Shown one piece after another: positions 1-11,713 of a stretch of 64,000 nt of DNA. How positions within the stretch are numbered: the first letter of the stretch is position 1; the number at the start of each line of letters is the position of its first letter. Source of the DNA: CAVTJL01 sp963735065. Its GTDB lineage: Bacteria > Pseudomonadota > Alphaproteobacteria > Geminicoccales > Geminicoccaceae. The notes under the pieces were generated by a model. The model was given only the letters and a program-made list of their open reading frames with translations. It was not told where the DNA came from and did no database searches. Where the stretch lies: positions 930,001 through 994,000 of the forward strand of contig CAVTJL010000001.1 in NCBI GenBank assembly GCA_963735065.1, in the 5' to 3' direction. A program made the position numbers and the translations under genes.

Positions 1-3000
1 ATCCTGGCATCGGCCGAAGCGGGCGGCTCCTCGATCACGACATGGGCGTTGGTGCCCGTGAAGCCGAAGGAGCTGATGCCCGCACGCCGCCGCCCGGCAC
101 CCCGCCACGGCTCGGCCGCGGTCGGGATATAAAAGGGCGTGCCCTCGAGGCGGATATAGGGGTTCAGCGTCTCGAACCCGGCGAGCGCCGGCCTGACGCC
201 ATGCTCCACCGCGAGCACGGCCTTCAGGAGTCCGGCGATGCCGGCCGCCGGCTCCAGATGGCCGATATTGGCCTTCACCGTGCCGATGGCGCAGCTTCCG
301 GGCCCGCCACCCTCGCCGAACGCCCCCGCCAGCGCCTCGATCTCGACCGGATCGCCCAGCTCGGTGCCGGTGCCGTGCGCCTCGATGTAGCCGATGGCGG
401 CAGCCGACAGGCCCGCGTCCGCGAGCGCCGTCTCGACGAGCCGGCGCTGCGCCTGCGCATTGGGCGCCGTCAGCGAATGCGCCCGGCCGCCGTGATTGAC
501 CGCCGAGCCGCGGATCACGGCATGGATCGGATCGCCATCGGCCAGCGCCCGGGCCAGCGGCTTCAGCACGACGACGCCGACACCCTCGCCCTTCACATAG
601 CCATTGGCGCGCGCATCGAAGCTGTGGCAGCGGCCGTCGGGCGAGAGCACGCCGAGCTGGCCCGTCGTCCGCACGTCCTCGGGGTCGAGGATCAGGCTCA
701 CGGCTCCCGCCACGGCGAGCTCGCATTCGCCGTCGCGCAGCGCGCGGACCGCGTGATGCACGGCCACGAGCCCGGAGGAGCAGGCCGTGTCGATCGCCTC
801 TGCAGGCCCGTGCCAGTCCAGCGCGAAGGAGATCCGCCCCGGCAGCATCGAGGCGATGTTGCCCAGCGCCAGCTGCGAGCGTGCGCCCTCCTCGGTCTCG
901 ATCAGCCCGGCATAGCCATTCACCTGCTGCCCGAAGAAGACGCCCACGGCCTTGCCCGCCGTCCCGGCCGGCGCGATCGCCGCATCCTCCAGCGCCTGCC
1001 ACACCGTCTCGATCGCCAGCCGGTGCTGCGGGTCCATATGCACCGCGTCGCGCCTGGAGATGCGGAAGAGCTGGTGGTCGAAAAGCTCGATCCCGTCGAC
1101 ATAGCCTGCCGTCAGCGGATCGGCCTCGCGCTCGAGACCCAGAAGCCGCCGGCGCGCCTCCGGCATCGCCCCCACGCTCTGGCGCCCTTCCTCGATCAGC
1201 GAGCGCAGGCCCCCGAGGTCGGCAGCACCCGGAAAGCGTCCGGCCATGCCGATGATCGCGACGGCTCCCGCATCATCGCCCGCAGGAGCCGCCTTCGCGC
1301 GCGCCACGGGCGCGGGCTCGGCAGGCGCCCCGCTCGGCGCAGCGGGTGGCGTCCGGGCCATCGCCAGCGCGTCGCCGTGCTCCTCGATCAGGTGCGCCGC
1401 GAGGGCCCCGATCGAGCCGTGCGCAAAAAAGACCGCCGGCGTGATCTCGACGCCAAAGGCGCTGCTGAGGCCGACCGCCAGCTCCTTGAGCCCGATCGAA
1501 TCGAACCCGAACGTGGCAAGCCCCTCCTCCGGCCGCACACGCGCCGGATCGATCTTTTGCTGTTTCGCCACCATCTCGACCAGCCGCCGCTCGATGGCGG
1601 CTCGAGATGTCAGGCAACGTCGCCGCCCTTCGTTCGTTCGCCGGCTCCGGAGACGGCTTTTGTCATCTCCACCGGCGCCACCCGAGCGCTCGGCCGTGCC
1701 CGTGGTCACGACGAGCGACGCAGGGGCATCGGCCGCGGCGAGGCCGGCCTCGAAGGTGGCGATGCCCGCCTCGGGCTCGAGGAACGGCATGCCGAGCGCC
1801 TGGCTGAACAGCGCCTGACCCTCGCTCGAAAGGGCGGCGTGGCCGCCGCTCCAGATGGGCCAGGACAAGGCGAGCGTGCGGCCGTGCCGACGTCCCTGCC
1901 GGACCTCCTCCGCCCGCCACTCGGCAAAGCGCACAAGGGCGGCATTGGCCACCGCATAGTCGCACTGCCCGAAATCGCCATGCTCCGCCGCCAGCGACGA
2001 GAAGACGACAAAAGCCTTCAGCGGCCGGTCGGCCAGGATCGCGTCCAGCGCCAGCGCACCGTCGATCTTGGCGCGCAGGACGGGCTCTATCTCCCGCCAG
2101 CCCTTCTGGCCGATCACCGCACCGCCCGGCCTTCCGGCCGCGTGCAGCACGGCCGTCACCGGCCCCAGCGCATGCTCGAGCTCGGCGATGGCTCTTGTCA
2201 GCTGATCCCTGTCCCCGACATCGGCCTGGGCATAGGCGACCTCGGCCCCCGCCGCCCGCAGCGCATCGAGGCGCGCACGCCGCTCGGCATCGAGAGCGCC
2301 CTGTCCGACGATCGCGATGCGGGCGCCGCGCGTGCGGGCGAGGTGCGCGGCAAACCGGCGGCCCAGCCCCCCGAGCCCGCCCGTGACGAGCCACACCCCG
2401 CCGAAGTCGCGGCCGGAGGGCTTCGCGGGAATGGCCACGGGCGCCAGAACCCGCTCCCGCAGCCGCCCATCCCGACCGAGCAAAAGGTCGGACGCATCGC
2501 CATCCAGGACCTGACCGATGCTCCGGGCAACCACGCCGGCATCGGCGCCGGGCTCGAGCCCGACGCTGCGGAACCGGACGGACGAGCCGAGGAACACGAG
2601 CGACGGTGCTACCGCCGCGGCACCAGCCGCCGCCGGATCACCATCATGCACATGCACCACCGTCACCGAGGCGCCGGCCCTGCCGACAAGCTCGCCCACG
2701 AGCGCGAAGAGCGGCGCCAGCGCCGCGGCGCCCGAGCCGCCCCTCGTGCGCACCAGAACGGCCTCGGCATCGACGGCGCCGAGGCCCGCGGCATCCTCGG
2801 CCCGGCTCACCTGATGCCCGGCCGCCCTCAGCGCCTCGACGAGCCCGTCATCCTCGGCACCACCCACGACCAGGACCCGCCTGCCGCGTTCCTCTTCGGT
2901 CGGCTGCACGGGAACCCAGGCCGGCGCCTGGAGCGACGGCAGCGTGATCTCCGCTGCGGCCACGGGCTTCGATGACGCCGCCACCGCGACCGACTGCTCG

Positions 3001-6000
3001 GGCGGCGTCAGCCAGTAGGAGGTCTCCTCGAACGGATAGGTCGGCAGGGACAGCCGCCGCGCCTCGGGGAAGAGCGCGCGAAAATCGAGCTCGCCGCCGT
3101 CGAGGTAGAGCTGGCCGGCCTCGGCGAGGCGAGCGTCGACCTGCCGATCGCCGACGAGGCTGCCCGCTTCCGGCTCCGCGTCGAGATGCGCCCGCAGCTC
3201 CTCGCCTGAGCGTGCGATGATGGCGATTCGCTCGCGGAAATGGCTGCGCCCCGCGCCGAGCGTGAAGGCCACATCGTCGAGCCGGGCCTCGCCATGACGC
3301 CCGAGCCAGGCCGCGAGATCGCGCGCACGCTGGGCAAGGGCGGTGCGTGTCGGTGCCGACAGCGTCGCCAGCACCGCCGTTGGCGGAGCCGCTCGCCGCT
3401 CCACGACCGCCGGCGCATCGGCCAGGACGAGATGACAGTTCGTGCCGGAAAAGCCGAAGGAGCTGACGCCCGCGACCCGACGCCCGTCCGCCGGACGATC
3501 CCACGGCGTCAGCTCGGTCTGCACGAAGAAGGGTGTCTTAGCGAGCTCGAGGACCGGGTTCTCGGTCCGGAAATGAAGGCTCGGGTAAAGAACACCCTTC
3601 TCGAAGCTCAAAAGCGTCTTCAGCAGCCCGGCGATGCCGGCCGCGTGCGCCGCGTGGCCGACATTCGTCTTCACCGAGCCCAGCGCGCAGCGATGCGGCG
3701 CGGTGCCTTCCGCCGCGAAGGCGCGCGTCAGCCCCTCCACCTCGATCGGGTCGCCCAGCCGGGTGCCGGTGCCGTGCGTCTCCACATAGGAGACCTCGCC
3801 GGGCCTGACCCCGGCATGGCCCTGAGCGCGGCGGATCACCTCGGCCTGCGACAGCGGGCTCGGCGCCGTGATGCCGCTCGTCCTGCCGTCCTGGTTCACG
3901 GCACTGCCGACGATCGTCGCGATCACATGGTCGCCGTCGGCCAGCGCCTGCGACAGCGGCTTCAGGAGGACGGCCCCGGCACCCTCGCCCGGAACGAACC
4001 CGTCGGCCTCGGCGTCGAAGGTGGCGCAGCGCCCGCGCGGCGACAGCATGCCGGCGCTGGCGGCCGCCACGTTGAAGCCCAGCGTCGTGCTGAGAAAGAC
4101 GCCGCCTGCCAGCGCCATGCGGCATTCGCCCGTGCGCAGGCTCTGGCAGGCGAGATGGACCGCCACCAGCGAGGAGGAGCAGGCGGTGTCGACCGCGATC
4201 GCCGGCCCCCTGAGGTTCAGGACGTAGGCGATCCTGCCGGCGAGCACGGAGGCGGCGTTGCCGGTGAAGGCGTTGCTGTCGGGAACGATCCCCAGCTCCG
4301 CCATGCGGTGGGTGTAGTCGCCGCCATGGCAGCCGACGAAGACGCCGCAGTCCGCACCATCGAGCGCCACGTCGCCATAGCCCGCATCCTCGAGCGCCTT
4401 CCACGCCTCGGTGAGGAAGATGCGATGCTGCGGATCGGTCAGCTCGGCCTCGCGTCCCGAGATCCGGAAGAAAAGTGGATCGAAAAGATCGATCCGCGGC
4501 AGCGCCCCGGCCGAGCGCAGATAGGGTGCTGCCGAGCGCAGATGCTCCGGCGGATTGTCGAGATCGAGGTCGAAGCGGGCGGAAAGGTCGCCGATGCCGC
4601 TCCTGCCCTCGGCCAGCATCGCGGCGAAGGCCTCGAGATCGCCGGCGCTGGCGAAGCGCCCGGCCATGCCGATCACCGCGATCGGCTCGTCCGCCGATCG
4701 GGCGACCGGCGCCACCACGGGCGCTCCGACGCTCTCCGGCGCTGGCGGCATCTTCGCAGCCTCCACGCCCAGATCCGCGCTCAGGTGACGCGCCAGATCG
4801 GCCACCGTCGGCCGGGCGAAGACGATGGTAGGCTTGAGGTCGAGCCCGAACCGGGCATTCACCCGCGAGACGAAGCCCACGCCCAGAATCGAATCGACGC
4901 CATAGTCCATGAAGCGGCCGCGCCGGTCGATCGCCGCCGGCGCCACCCCCAGCACCGACGCCAGCTCCTCCGTGAGCACCGCCTCGAGATCCCGGCCGCC
5001 ACCCGCCGGCGACGACGCCGCGCGCGGCAGCGCTGCCGGCGGCCAGCTCTGGCGCGGACCCACCGCCGCGGGCTCGACGGGACGCTCGTCACGCGTGGCG
5101 ACGAGCACCGCCTGGCCCATCGCCGCCTCGTCGCCCTGGCCCGGCAGCCCCAACGCCGTCAGATCGGAAAAGCCCGCGCGGGCCAGCGCCTCGCGCCAGC
5201 GGCCCACGTCAAGCAGCGGTGCGCCCGGCAGGCGCGCTGCCGCATCCTCGAACGCCCACCACCCGTCGGTAAGGCCGAAGGTGAGCGTCGCAAAGTCCTG
5301 GACCGCCGTCACCTCGTTGAGGACCAGAAAGCCGCCGGGCGCCAGCAGCCGCCGGAGATGTCCCAGCGTCGCCTCGAGGTCCGGCGTCGCGTGCAGCACG
5401 TTCGAGGCGACGATCACAGCACAGCTGCCGGTCGCCACCCCCTGCGGCTCGCCCGGCCGCGTCACGTCGAGGATCAGCGGCTCGATCCGCTGGCCGAACC
5501 GCTCGTGCCCGTGCTGCAGGAACCCCAGGGAAAGGTCGCTGTAGAGATAGGACGGCCGCGGCTGCAGGCTCGCCAGCGCCTCCAGAATACCGCCGGTAGC
5601 ACCACCTGTGCCGGCCCCCACCTCGAGGATCGCGGACTTCCCGCCCGGCACCGCAGCGACCAGCGCCCGCACCGCGCGCGCCATCAGCGCGTTGAAATGC
5701 TCCGCCAGCGGGTTGTGGGCATAGATCGCCTCGACGAGATCCAGCCGCCCATCGGGAAAGAGAAGCGTGGTGCCCGCCACCTCGCCGCGCAACACCTCGG
5801 GCAGCCCCGCCGTCGTGCGCAGGAGCAGGTCGAGAAAGGGCGCCAGCGCCGGCTCGGCCTGCGGCCAGCGCCGCCGCCTCCTGCTCCAGCCGCGAGCGCG
5901 GCTCGGGATCCTCCGGGCCCAGGCGGACGACATCGCCCTCCAGGCCGATCAGGCCTTCCCGCGCCAGGATGTCGAGGACGGCATCCCACAGGCCCGCCCT

Positions 6001-8073
6001 CTCCGCGACGACGCCCAAGCGTCGCGCCAGGCCGGCGCGGGTGTGGACGCGCCGATCGGTCCCGCCCAGCCCGGCCTCGAACAGCGCGGCCGCAGCCAGC
6101 CGCCGCCCCAGCGCCTCGACCCGGCCGAAGCCCTCCCCGTGCCCGGCGAACAGAGCAGAAGGCTCGGCATCCAAAAGGCTCGCCCGCACCTCTGAAAGCG
6201 TCTCCTCGGGCGGAGCTGCCTTCTCGGGCCTCGCGCTTCCCGCCTGCGCCATGCCCGGCGGAAGGCAGAGCATGCGCTCGAAGGGATAGGTGGGAAGCGG
6301 CACCCGCCGCCCCTTCAACGGCTCCAGCTCGACCTTGCCGTCCTCGACCCAGAGCAGCGCCATCGCTGCCGCCGCCGAGCCGTCCCGCACCGGGGGGAGC
6401 ATGGCGCCCGAGGCAACCGCCCCAAGACCCGCAATCGCAGTCGGCCGGTCGGCGGCCACGACGGCAGCGCGGTGCTCGAAGGGCGTGGCCCTGCAGGCTA
6501 GCGAGAAGGCCACATCCTCGAGCCGCAAGCCGGGCCGCTCGGCCAAAGCCCGCGCCAGCGCCCCGGCCTGACGCTGCAGGGCGCTCTCCGACTTGGCCGC
6601 GAGCAGCAGCGCATGGCCGCCCGTCCCTTCCTGCTCCGGCACCGGACCGGGCGGCGCCTCGGCCAGGACGAGATGCGCGTTCGTCCCGGAAAAGCCGAAG
6701 GAGCTCACCACCGCCGTGCGCTGCCCGCTCTCGGGCGGCATCCAGGCTGACGCCCGCGTGGGCACGTGGAACGGCGTCTCCTCCAGCGCCAGCCGCGGAT
6801 TGGGCTCCTCGAAGTCGGGCGCTCCCGGGATCGTGCCCGACCGCAGCATCAAGAGCAGCTTGATCACCCCGGCGATGCCCGCCGCCGTCAGCGCATGACC
6901 GAGGTTTGTTTTCACCGAGCCGATCGGACAGCGCCCGGCCGGCACCTCGCCGAAGCTTTTCGTCAGCGCCTCGACCTCGATGGGATCGCCCAGCGGCGTG
7001 CCGGTGCCGTGCGCCTCGACATAGCCGATCGCGCGCGGATCGATCCCGAACCGCTCATAGACCGCCCGCTCCAGCTCGGCCTGGGCCGGCGCGCTGGGGG
7101 CGGTGATGCCGTTGGTGCGCCCGTCCTGGTTCGTCCCGCTGCCCAGGATCACGCCGCGGATGGAATCGCGGTCGCGCTGCGCGTCGCTCAGGCGCTTCAG
7201 CACGATGGCCCCGGCACCCTCGCCACAGACGAAACCGTCCGCGCGGGCATCGAAGCTGTGGCACGCGCCTGAGGGGGAAAGCATCCCTGCCTCGGTCATC
7301 GCGGCGGCGAAGCGGCCGGTGTTGATGACGCACACGCCGCCCGCCAGCGCCATGTCGCACTCGCCCCGGCGCAGGCTCTCGCAGGCGAGGTGGACCGCCA
7401 CGAGCGAGGAGGAGCAGGCAGTGTCGAGGGCTACCGCCGGACCCTTCAGGTTGAGATGATAGGCGATGCGCGCCGCCAGGATCGAGGCGACGTTGCCCAT
7501 GAGCGCCAGCGGCGAGGCCACGGCACCGGAGGCGTCCAGCAGCCGGCTGTAGTCGCCGGCCCCGGCACCGACAAAAACCCCGCAATGGCGCCCCGCGAGC
7601 AGGGCCTCGCCATAGGCCGCATCCTCGAAGGCCTCGTAGGCGACCTCGAGGAACAGGCGCTGCTGCGGGTCCATCAGCGCCGCCTCGGTCGGCGAGATGC
7701 GGAAGAAAAAAGGGTCGAAAGCGCTCACCGTGGCGGGCTCGAGGAAGCCGCCCCGCACCGTGCGGCCGGTGTCGCTCCAGCGACCCTCGGGCAGCGGGCG
7801 GACGCAGCTCCGCCCGGCCTCGATCATCGCCCAGAAGGCCTCGAGGTCGGCGCAGTCGCCGAACCGGCCGGCCATCCCGACAACGGCGATGGGCTCGCCT
7901 TTGCCAGTCCCCGCCGTCGGGACAGAAAGAAGGTCCGCCGCGTTCCGGTCGAGATCGAAGCGATCGACGGCCGTCTCGAGCTTTCGGACCAGAGCCAGCG
8001 CCTGCGCGGCCGACAGCGACCCGTCGGCCACCATCGCGAATAGCGCCTCCTTGAAGGTACCCCGCTGGCCCAT
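1..8073 (-). CDS. Modular polyketide synthase, trans-AT type, 3' end outside window, one frameshift
   Basis: Multidomain PKS of about 2,690 residues in the window. Visible order: an N-terminal helical linker (1-50); KS1 (about 61-485; Cys220 in DTACSSSL, His355 in EAHGTGT, His393 in TNLGHA); a linker ending LPTYPFE; a C-methyltransferase (SAM motif EVGAGTGG near 817); ACP1 (GVDSIL, Ser near 1061); KS2 (about 1130-1545, Cys near 1298); KR (VTGGLGGLG, Lys near 2002, Ser near 2026, Tyr near 2039 in YAVAN); ACP2 (GFDSIG, Ser near 2192); and KS3 (from about 2270, Cys near 2431), still open at base 1. No acyltransferase GHSxG motif or DH follows any KS, and the LPTYPFE linkers are typical of trans-AT enzymes, so malonyl units should come from a separate AT. 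The start ATG has GAAGGGG just upstream. The frame changes near 5855-5880, between the pre-MT helices and the MT, as if one base were extra. The product is unknown. Confidence 0.9.
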
Positions 8074-8323
8074 CGTGCCTGCCCCTTCGGCATCATGGGA
8101 ATAGGATCGCTCTTAAGCAGCTTTAAGGGCAGCTTGTCGCCACGGCCAGTATGGCGATAGCCGAAATCCGCGACCGAGCCCTGCAGCGGGGGATCGAGGC
8201 ATGGCACCAAAACCCGACGCGGTGACGCGCCGGGCGCCCGCCCGTCATGTCGATCCGTCGGAAGACATCACCCGGCCCGGGTACTAAGGAGCGGTCATTC
8301 TCATCAAAGGGAGGGCCAAGCGG
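8074..8323. other. Intergenic region between divergent PKS and serine hydrolase genes
   Basis: A 250-base gap that should hold the promoters of both divergent genes. An imperfect CTTAAG / CTTTAAG pair lies near 8112-8127 upstream of the PKS. I see no convincing -35/-10 pair and no small gene. Confidence 0.4.
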
Positions 8324-9455
8324 ATGAGTTTGCCTATCGAGAGCCGGCTGGACACCGTGATCGACGGCGCGCTGGCGGACGCGCCGCATCGTCGGCGCGG
8401 TCGTGCTCGTGGCGCAGCATGGCGAGCCGGCCTACCGCCGCGCCGCGGGCTTGGCCGATCGCGAGGCCGGCCTGGCGATGCGCGAGGACACGATCTTCCG
8501 GCTCGCCTCGATCACCAAGCCCATCGTGACGGCGGCGGCAATGCGGCTCGTCGAGCGTGGGCTGATCGCGCTCGACGATCCGGTGACGCGCCATCTTCCG
8601 TCCTTCCGGCCCACGCTGCCTGACGGCACGCAGCCCGAGATCACGCTGGCGCGGCTCATGACCCACACCTCGGGCCTGGGCTACCGCTTCTGCGAGCCGC
8701 CCGAGAGCGCCTATCATCGCCTGAACGTCTCCGACAGCCTCGACCAGCCGGGGCTATCGCTCGCCGAGAATCTGGGCCGGCTGGCGCAGGCGCCGCTGCT
8801 CTTCGCACCCGGCAGCGCCTGGCGCTACTCGCTCGGCATCGACGTGCTGGGCGGCGTGATGGAGGCGGTCACGAAAAAGTCATTGCCCGACATCGTGCGG
8901 GACGAGGTCATGGCCCCATTGGGGCTCGCCGATACGGACTTCAGCGTCGTCGACCGGGCCCGGCTGGCCGCTGCCTATGCCGACGGCCCGGAAGCACCGG
9001 TCCGCATGGAGGGCACGACGACGCTGGCGATGGACGAGGGCGTGCTTCGCTTCACGCCCGACCGCATCTTCGATCCCGCATCCTACCCGTCGGGGGGCGG
9101 CGGCATGGCCGGCACGGCCGGCGACGTCCTCGCCTTCCTCGAGGTCATCCGCAGGGGCGGCGCGCCTATCCTGAAGGGCGAGACGGTCGCCACGATGATG
9201 CGCGACCAGGTCGGCACCCAGGCGGAGACACAAGGCCCCGGCTGGGGTTTCGGCTATGGCTGGGCGGTGCTGGACGATCCGGCACCGACAGCCACGCCGC
9301 AGTCCAAGGGCACGCTGCAATGGGGCGGCGCCTATGGCCACACCTGGTTCGTCGACCCGGCCCGCGAGCTCTCCGTCGTCGCCTTCACCAACACGGCCGT
9401 CGAGGGCGTGAACGGCCGCTTCGTCACCGACATCCGCGACGCCGTCTACGGCTGA
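8324..9455 (+). CDS. Serine hydrolase, beta-lactamase / class C esterase family, frameshifted near the N-terminus
   Basis: About 377 residues of the beta-lactamase-related (penicillin-binding-like) fold. The SxxK nucleophile motif is seen as SITK in FRLASITKPIV, a YSxG segment follows mid-protein, and GGAYGHTW near the C-terminus stands where the family has its HxG/KTG-like motif. The first 20 residues (MSLPIESRLDTVIDGALAD) follow a good AAGGGAGG ribosome site. At about 8378-8400 the frame moves by one, and the protein continues as RIVGAVVLVAQHGEPAY, which reads as one extra base. The substrate cannot be told: esterase, transesterase or peptidase are all possible. It diverges from the PKS, and whether it belongs to that cluster is unknown. 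Confidence 0.8.
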
Positions 9456-9509
9456 GGCCGGCAAGGCCAACCTCCTCGTCGGACGAGGTCCGTGCCCGCG
9501 GCGCCGGCG

Positions 9510-10415
9510 CTAGAGCTCCGCGCTGCCGGGCAGGGCGTCGGCCAGCGCGTCGATGGCAAGCCGCACCCGCATGGGCAGGTGCGGCGTCTGCGGCCAGAGC
9601 GCGTGCGTCTCCAGGACCAAGCGCGGCAACCCTTCGAGCAGCGGCACCAGCGTGCCGGCGCGCACCCGGTCGCGAATCAGCCAGCAAGGCAGCCAGGCAA
9701 GGCCGTGGCCGGCCTCGGCCGCATCGGCGATCGCTTCGAGATCGTCGAAGCGTAGTCGGCTCGGCGGCGTGACCTCGACAGGTGCCGAGGCACCGAGGGG
9801 GAAGCGCCACGCGCCGACACGTCCGGCCCGGCCGTAGACGACGCCGTCGTGGCGGGCCAGATCCTCCGGCCGCGCGGGCCGGCCCCGGAGGGCGAGATAG
9901 GCCGGCGCCGCGCAGACGGTCATCCGCTGCAGCGCGACTATGCGCGTCATCAGCCCGACGCCATTGCCGATGGCACCGTTGCGGATGGCGAGGTCGAAGC
10001 CATCCTCGATCAGGTCGACCGGCCGATCGCTGAACGAAAGGTCCAGCTCGAGCTTCGGGTGGCTGTCGGCAAGCTCCACCAGCACGGGTGCCACGCAGCG
10101 CCTGCCGAACAGCACCGGGACGGACACGCGCAGGCGGCCGGACGCCTCGCGACGGCCGGATTCCAGGATCGCCTCGCCGGCCCTCAGCTCCTCCAGCGCC
10201 CGCACGCAGCGCTCGTAATAGAGCTGCCCGTCCTCGGTGAGGGACTGGCTGCGCGTCGTGCGATGGAACAGCCGGACGCCGAGCCGAGCCTCGATCCGTG
10301 CCACGGACTTGGCAACCGCCGAGCGGCTGAGATGCAGCCGCTCGGCGGCGGCCGCGAAGCTGCCGGTCTCCACCGCAACGACAAAAGCGTCGATGCCGTC
10401 CGCGATGTCGCTCAT
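9510..10415 (-). CDS. LysR family transcriptional regulator
   Basis: A 301-residue LysR-type regulator. An N-terminal winged helix-turn-helix (FAAAAERLHLSRSAVAKSV, then RLGVRLFHRTTRS) is followed by the usual periplasmic-binding-like effector domain. The start ATG at 10415 (MSDIADGIDAF) places the HTH at the family's normal distance; longer in-frame starts upstream would add a tail that is not family-like. It is divergent from the MDR oxidoreductase at 10522 with about 106 bases between them, the classic layout of a LysR protein controlling its neighbour. The ligand is unknown. Confidence 0.88.
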   Translation of the reverse strand: MSDIADGIDAFVVAVETGSFAAAAERLHLSRSAVAKSVARIEARLGVRLFHRTTRSQSLTEDGQLYYERCVRALEELRAGEAILESGRREASGRLRVSVPVLFGRRCVAPVLVELADSHPKLELDLSFSDRPVDLIEDGFDLAIRNGAIGNGVGLMTRIVALQRMTVCAAPAYLALRGRPARPEDLARHDGVVYGRAGRVGAWRFPLGASAPVEVTPPSRLRFDDLEAIADAAEAGHGLAWLPCWLIRDRVRAGTLVPLLEGLPRLVLETHALWPQTPHLPMRVRLAIDALADALPGSAEL

Positions 10416-10521
10416 CTCAATTGTATCATCAAACGCGCCAATCATCGGAAAAGTCGTCGCCACCGAAGCTCTGTCATCAACGATAGAACCATCGCGCCAA
10501 GCAACGCGGAAGGAGCGCGCG

Positions 10522-11545
10522 ATGGTCGCGACGATGAGACGCTGGGAGATGGACGGGCTGGGCCGTGACCGGCTGACCCTCAAGGAGGTGCCGGCACCAC
10601 AGCCGGGCCCCGGCGAGGTGCTGGTGAAGGTGGCGGCCGCCGCTCTGAACTACCGGGACAAGCTGGTGATCGAGGGCGGCATGGGCCTGGACGCTCGCCT
10701 TTCCCTTCACACCGGCCTCCGATCTCGCCGGCACAGTAACGGCGCTGGGCGAGGGGGCCGAGCGCTTCGGACCCGGGGAGCGCGTCATCTCGACCTTCGC
10801 GCCCGGCTGGATCGACGGCCTGCCGCCGGGTGATGCCCGCATCCCGCCCTACCGGACGCTCGGCGGAGTTCATCAGGGCGTGCTCGCGGACTATGTCGCC
10901 ATGCCGGAGGACTGGCTCGTCCGGGCACCCGCCACGACATCGGATGCCGAGGCCTGCACCTTGCCCTGCGCCGGGCTCACCGCCTGGTTCGCGCTGGTCG
11001 AGCTGGGCCGGCTGCGTGGCGGCGACACGGTGCTGGTGGAAGGCACGGGCGGCGTGGCGCTGTTCGGCCTACAGATCGCCAAGGCGCTCGGCGCCGAGAC
11101 CATCCTCGTCTCCGGCAGCGCCGAGAAGCTGGCACGCGCAAGACCGCTCGGCGCCGACCATGGGATCGACCGCTCGGTCGAGGACTGGGTCGAGGCCGTG
11201 CTGCGGATCACCGGCGGCCGCGGTGTGGAACATCTCCTAGAGCTGGTCGGCGGACCGCATCTGGGCCGGGCCGTGCAGGCGGCGGCCGTCGGCGGACGCA
11301 TCAGCCAGATCGGCGTGCTGGAAGGGTTCGAGGTGACGGCACCCGCCGGGCCTCTCATGCTGAAGAACCTGACGATCCAAGGCATCGGCGTCGGCCATCG
11401 CAGGGCCTTGGAAGACCTCGTCGCCGCCGTCGACCAGATGGGCATCAAGCCCGTGATCGACCGGCGCTACCCGCTCGCCGAGCTGCCCGCCGCCCTCGAC
11501 CATCTCGATGGCGGCCCCTTCGGCAAGATCGTCCTCGAGATGTGA
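10522..11545 (+). CDS. Zinc-independent MDR alcohol dehydrogenase / quinone reductase family protein, frameshifted
   Basis: About 340 residues of the medium-chain dehydrogenase/reductase superfamily. The N-terminal GroES-like domain contains PGPGEVLVKV and ALNYRDKLV. A Rossmann domain follows, with the GTGGVALFGLQIAKALGA nucleotide-binding segment. The typical catalytic-zinc ligands are not evident, so a quinone- or enone-reductase-type activity with NADPH is more likely than a zinc alcohol dehydrogenase. The start has a strong GGAAGGAG site. The frame changes at about 10690-10702, just before the conserved AFPFTPASDLAG segment, as if one base were extra; the rest is intact to the stop. It probably responds to the divergent LysR regulator. 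Confidence 0.82.
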
Positions 11546-11548
11546 CGC

Positions 11549-11567
11549 GGCCCTGATTGCCAGGGCC
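11549..11567 (+). terminator. Terminator-like hairpin after the MDR gene
   Basis: Perfect 7-bp stem GGCCCTG / CAGGGCC with a 5-base loop, starting 3 bases after the MDR stop codon. It has no T-run, so it may work poorly alone or with Rho. Confidence 0.5.
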
Positions 11568-11647
11568 GAGCATGGTCGCCGTCGACACCTCTAAGTCGGC
11601 GGGGTGGGGCACCGGGGCCGGGGCCTCCGGCAACCCCGGGCCCGTCC

Positions 11648-11705
11648 TCAGCTCGCAGCCTCGAGCTTGTCCTGGCTCCGCATCTCGAAATCGCCGACGG
11701 CGCGG
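11648..11705 (-). pseudogene. Orphan C-terminal tail of a second YghU-like glutathione S-transferase
   Basis: Read on the minus strand, the last codons spell GDFEMRSQDKLEAAS and a stop. The intact YghU-like protein at 14749-15624 ends SDFDTKTQDKLEAAS. The two sites share a 31-base exact match (11645-11675 and 14746-14776) and weaker similarity beyond it. No start or upstream part of a gene is present: the egtD stop lies only a few bases away. It is a remnant or duplication scar, not an expressed gene. Confidence 0.75.
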
Positions 11706-11713
11706 CCGGAAGC

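Noticed and set aside
42..6863. Very long open frames on the plus strand opposite the PKS gene
   Set aside because: They have no recognisable domains, are rich in Arg, Pro and Ala, and lie exactly antisense to clear KS, KR and ACP motifs. High GC content makes such open antisense frames common.
8105..8140. Palindrome-like CTTAAG / CTTTAAG near the PKS start as an operator
   Set aside because: The arms are not perfectly complementary as a dyad and no second copy was found; support is too weak for a separate call.
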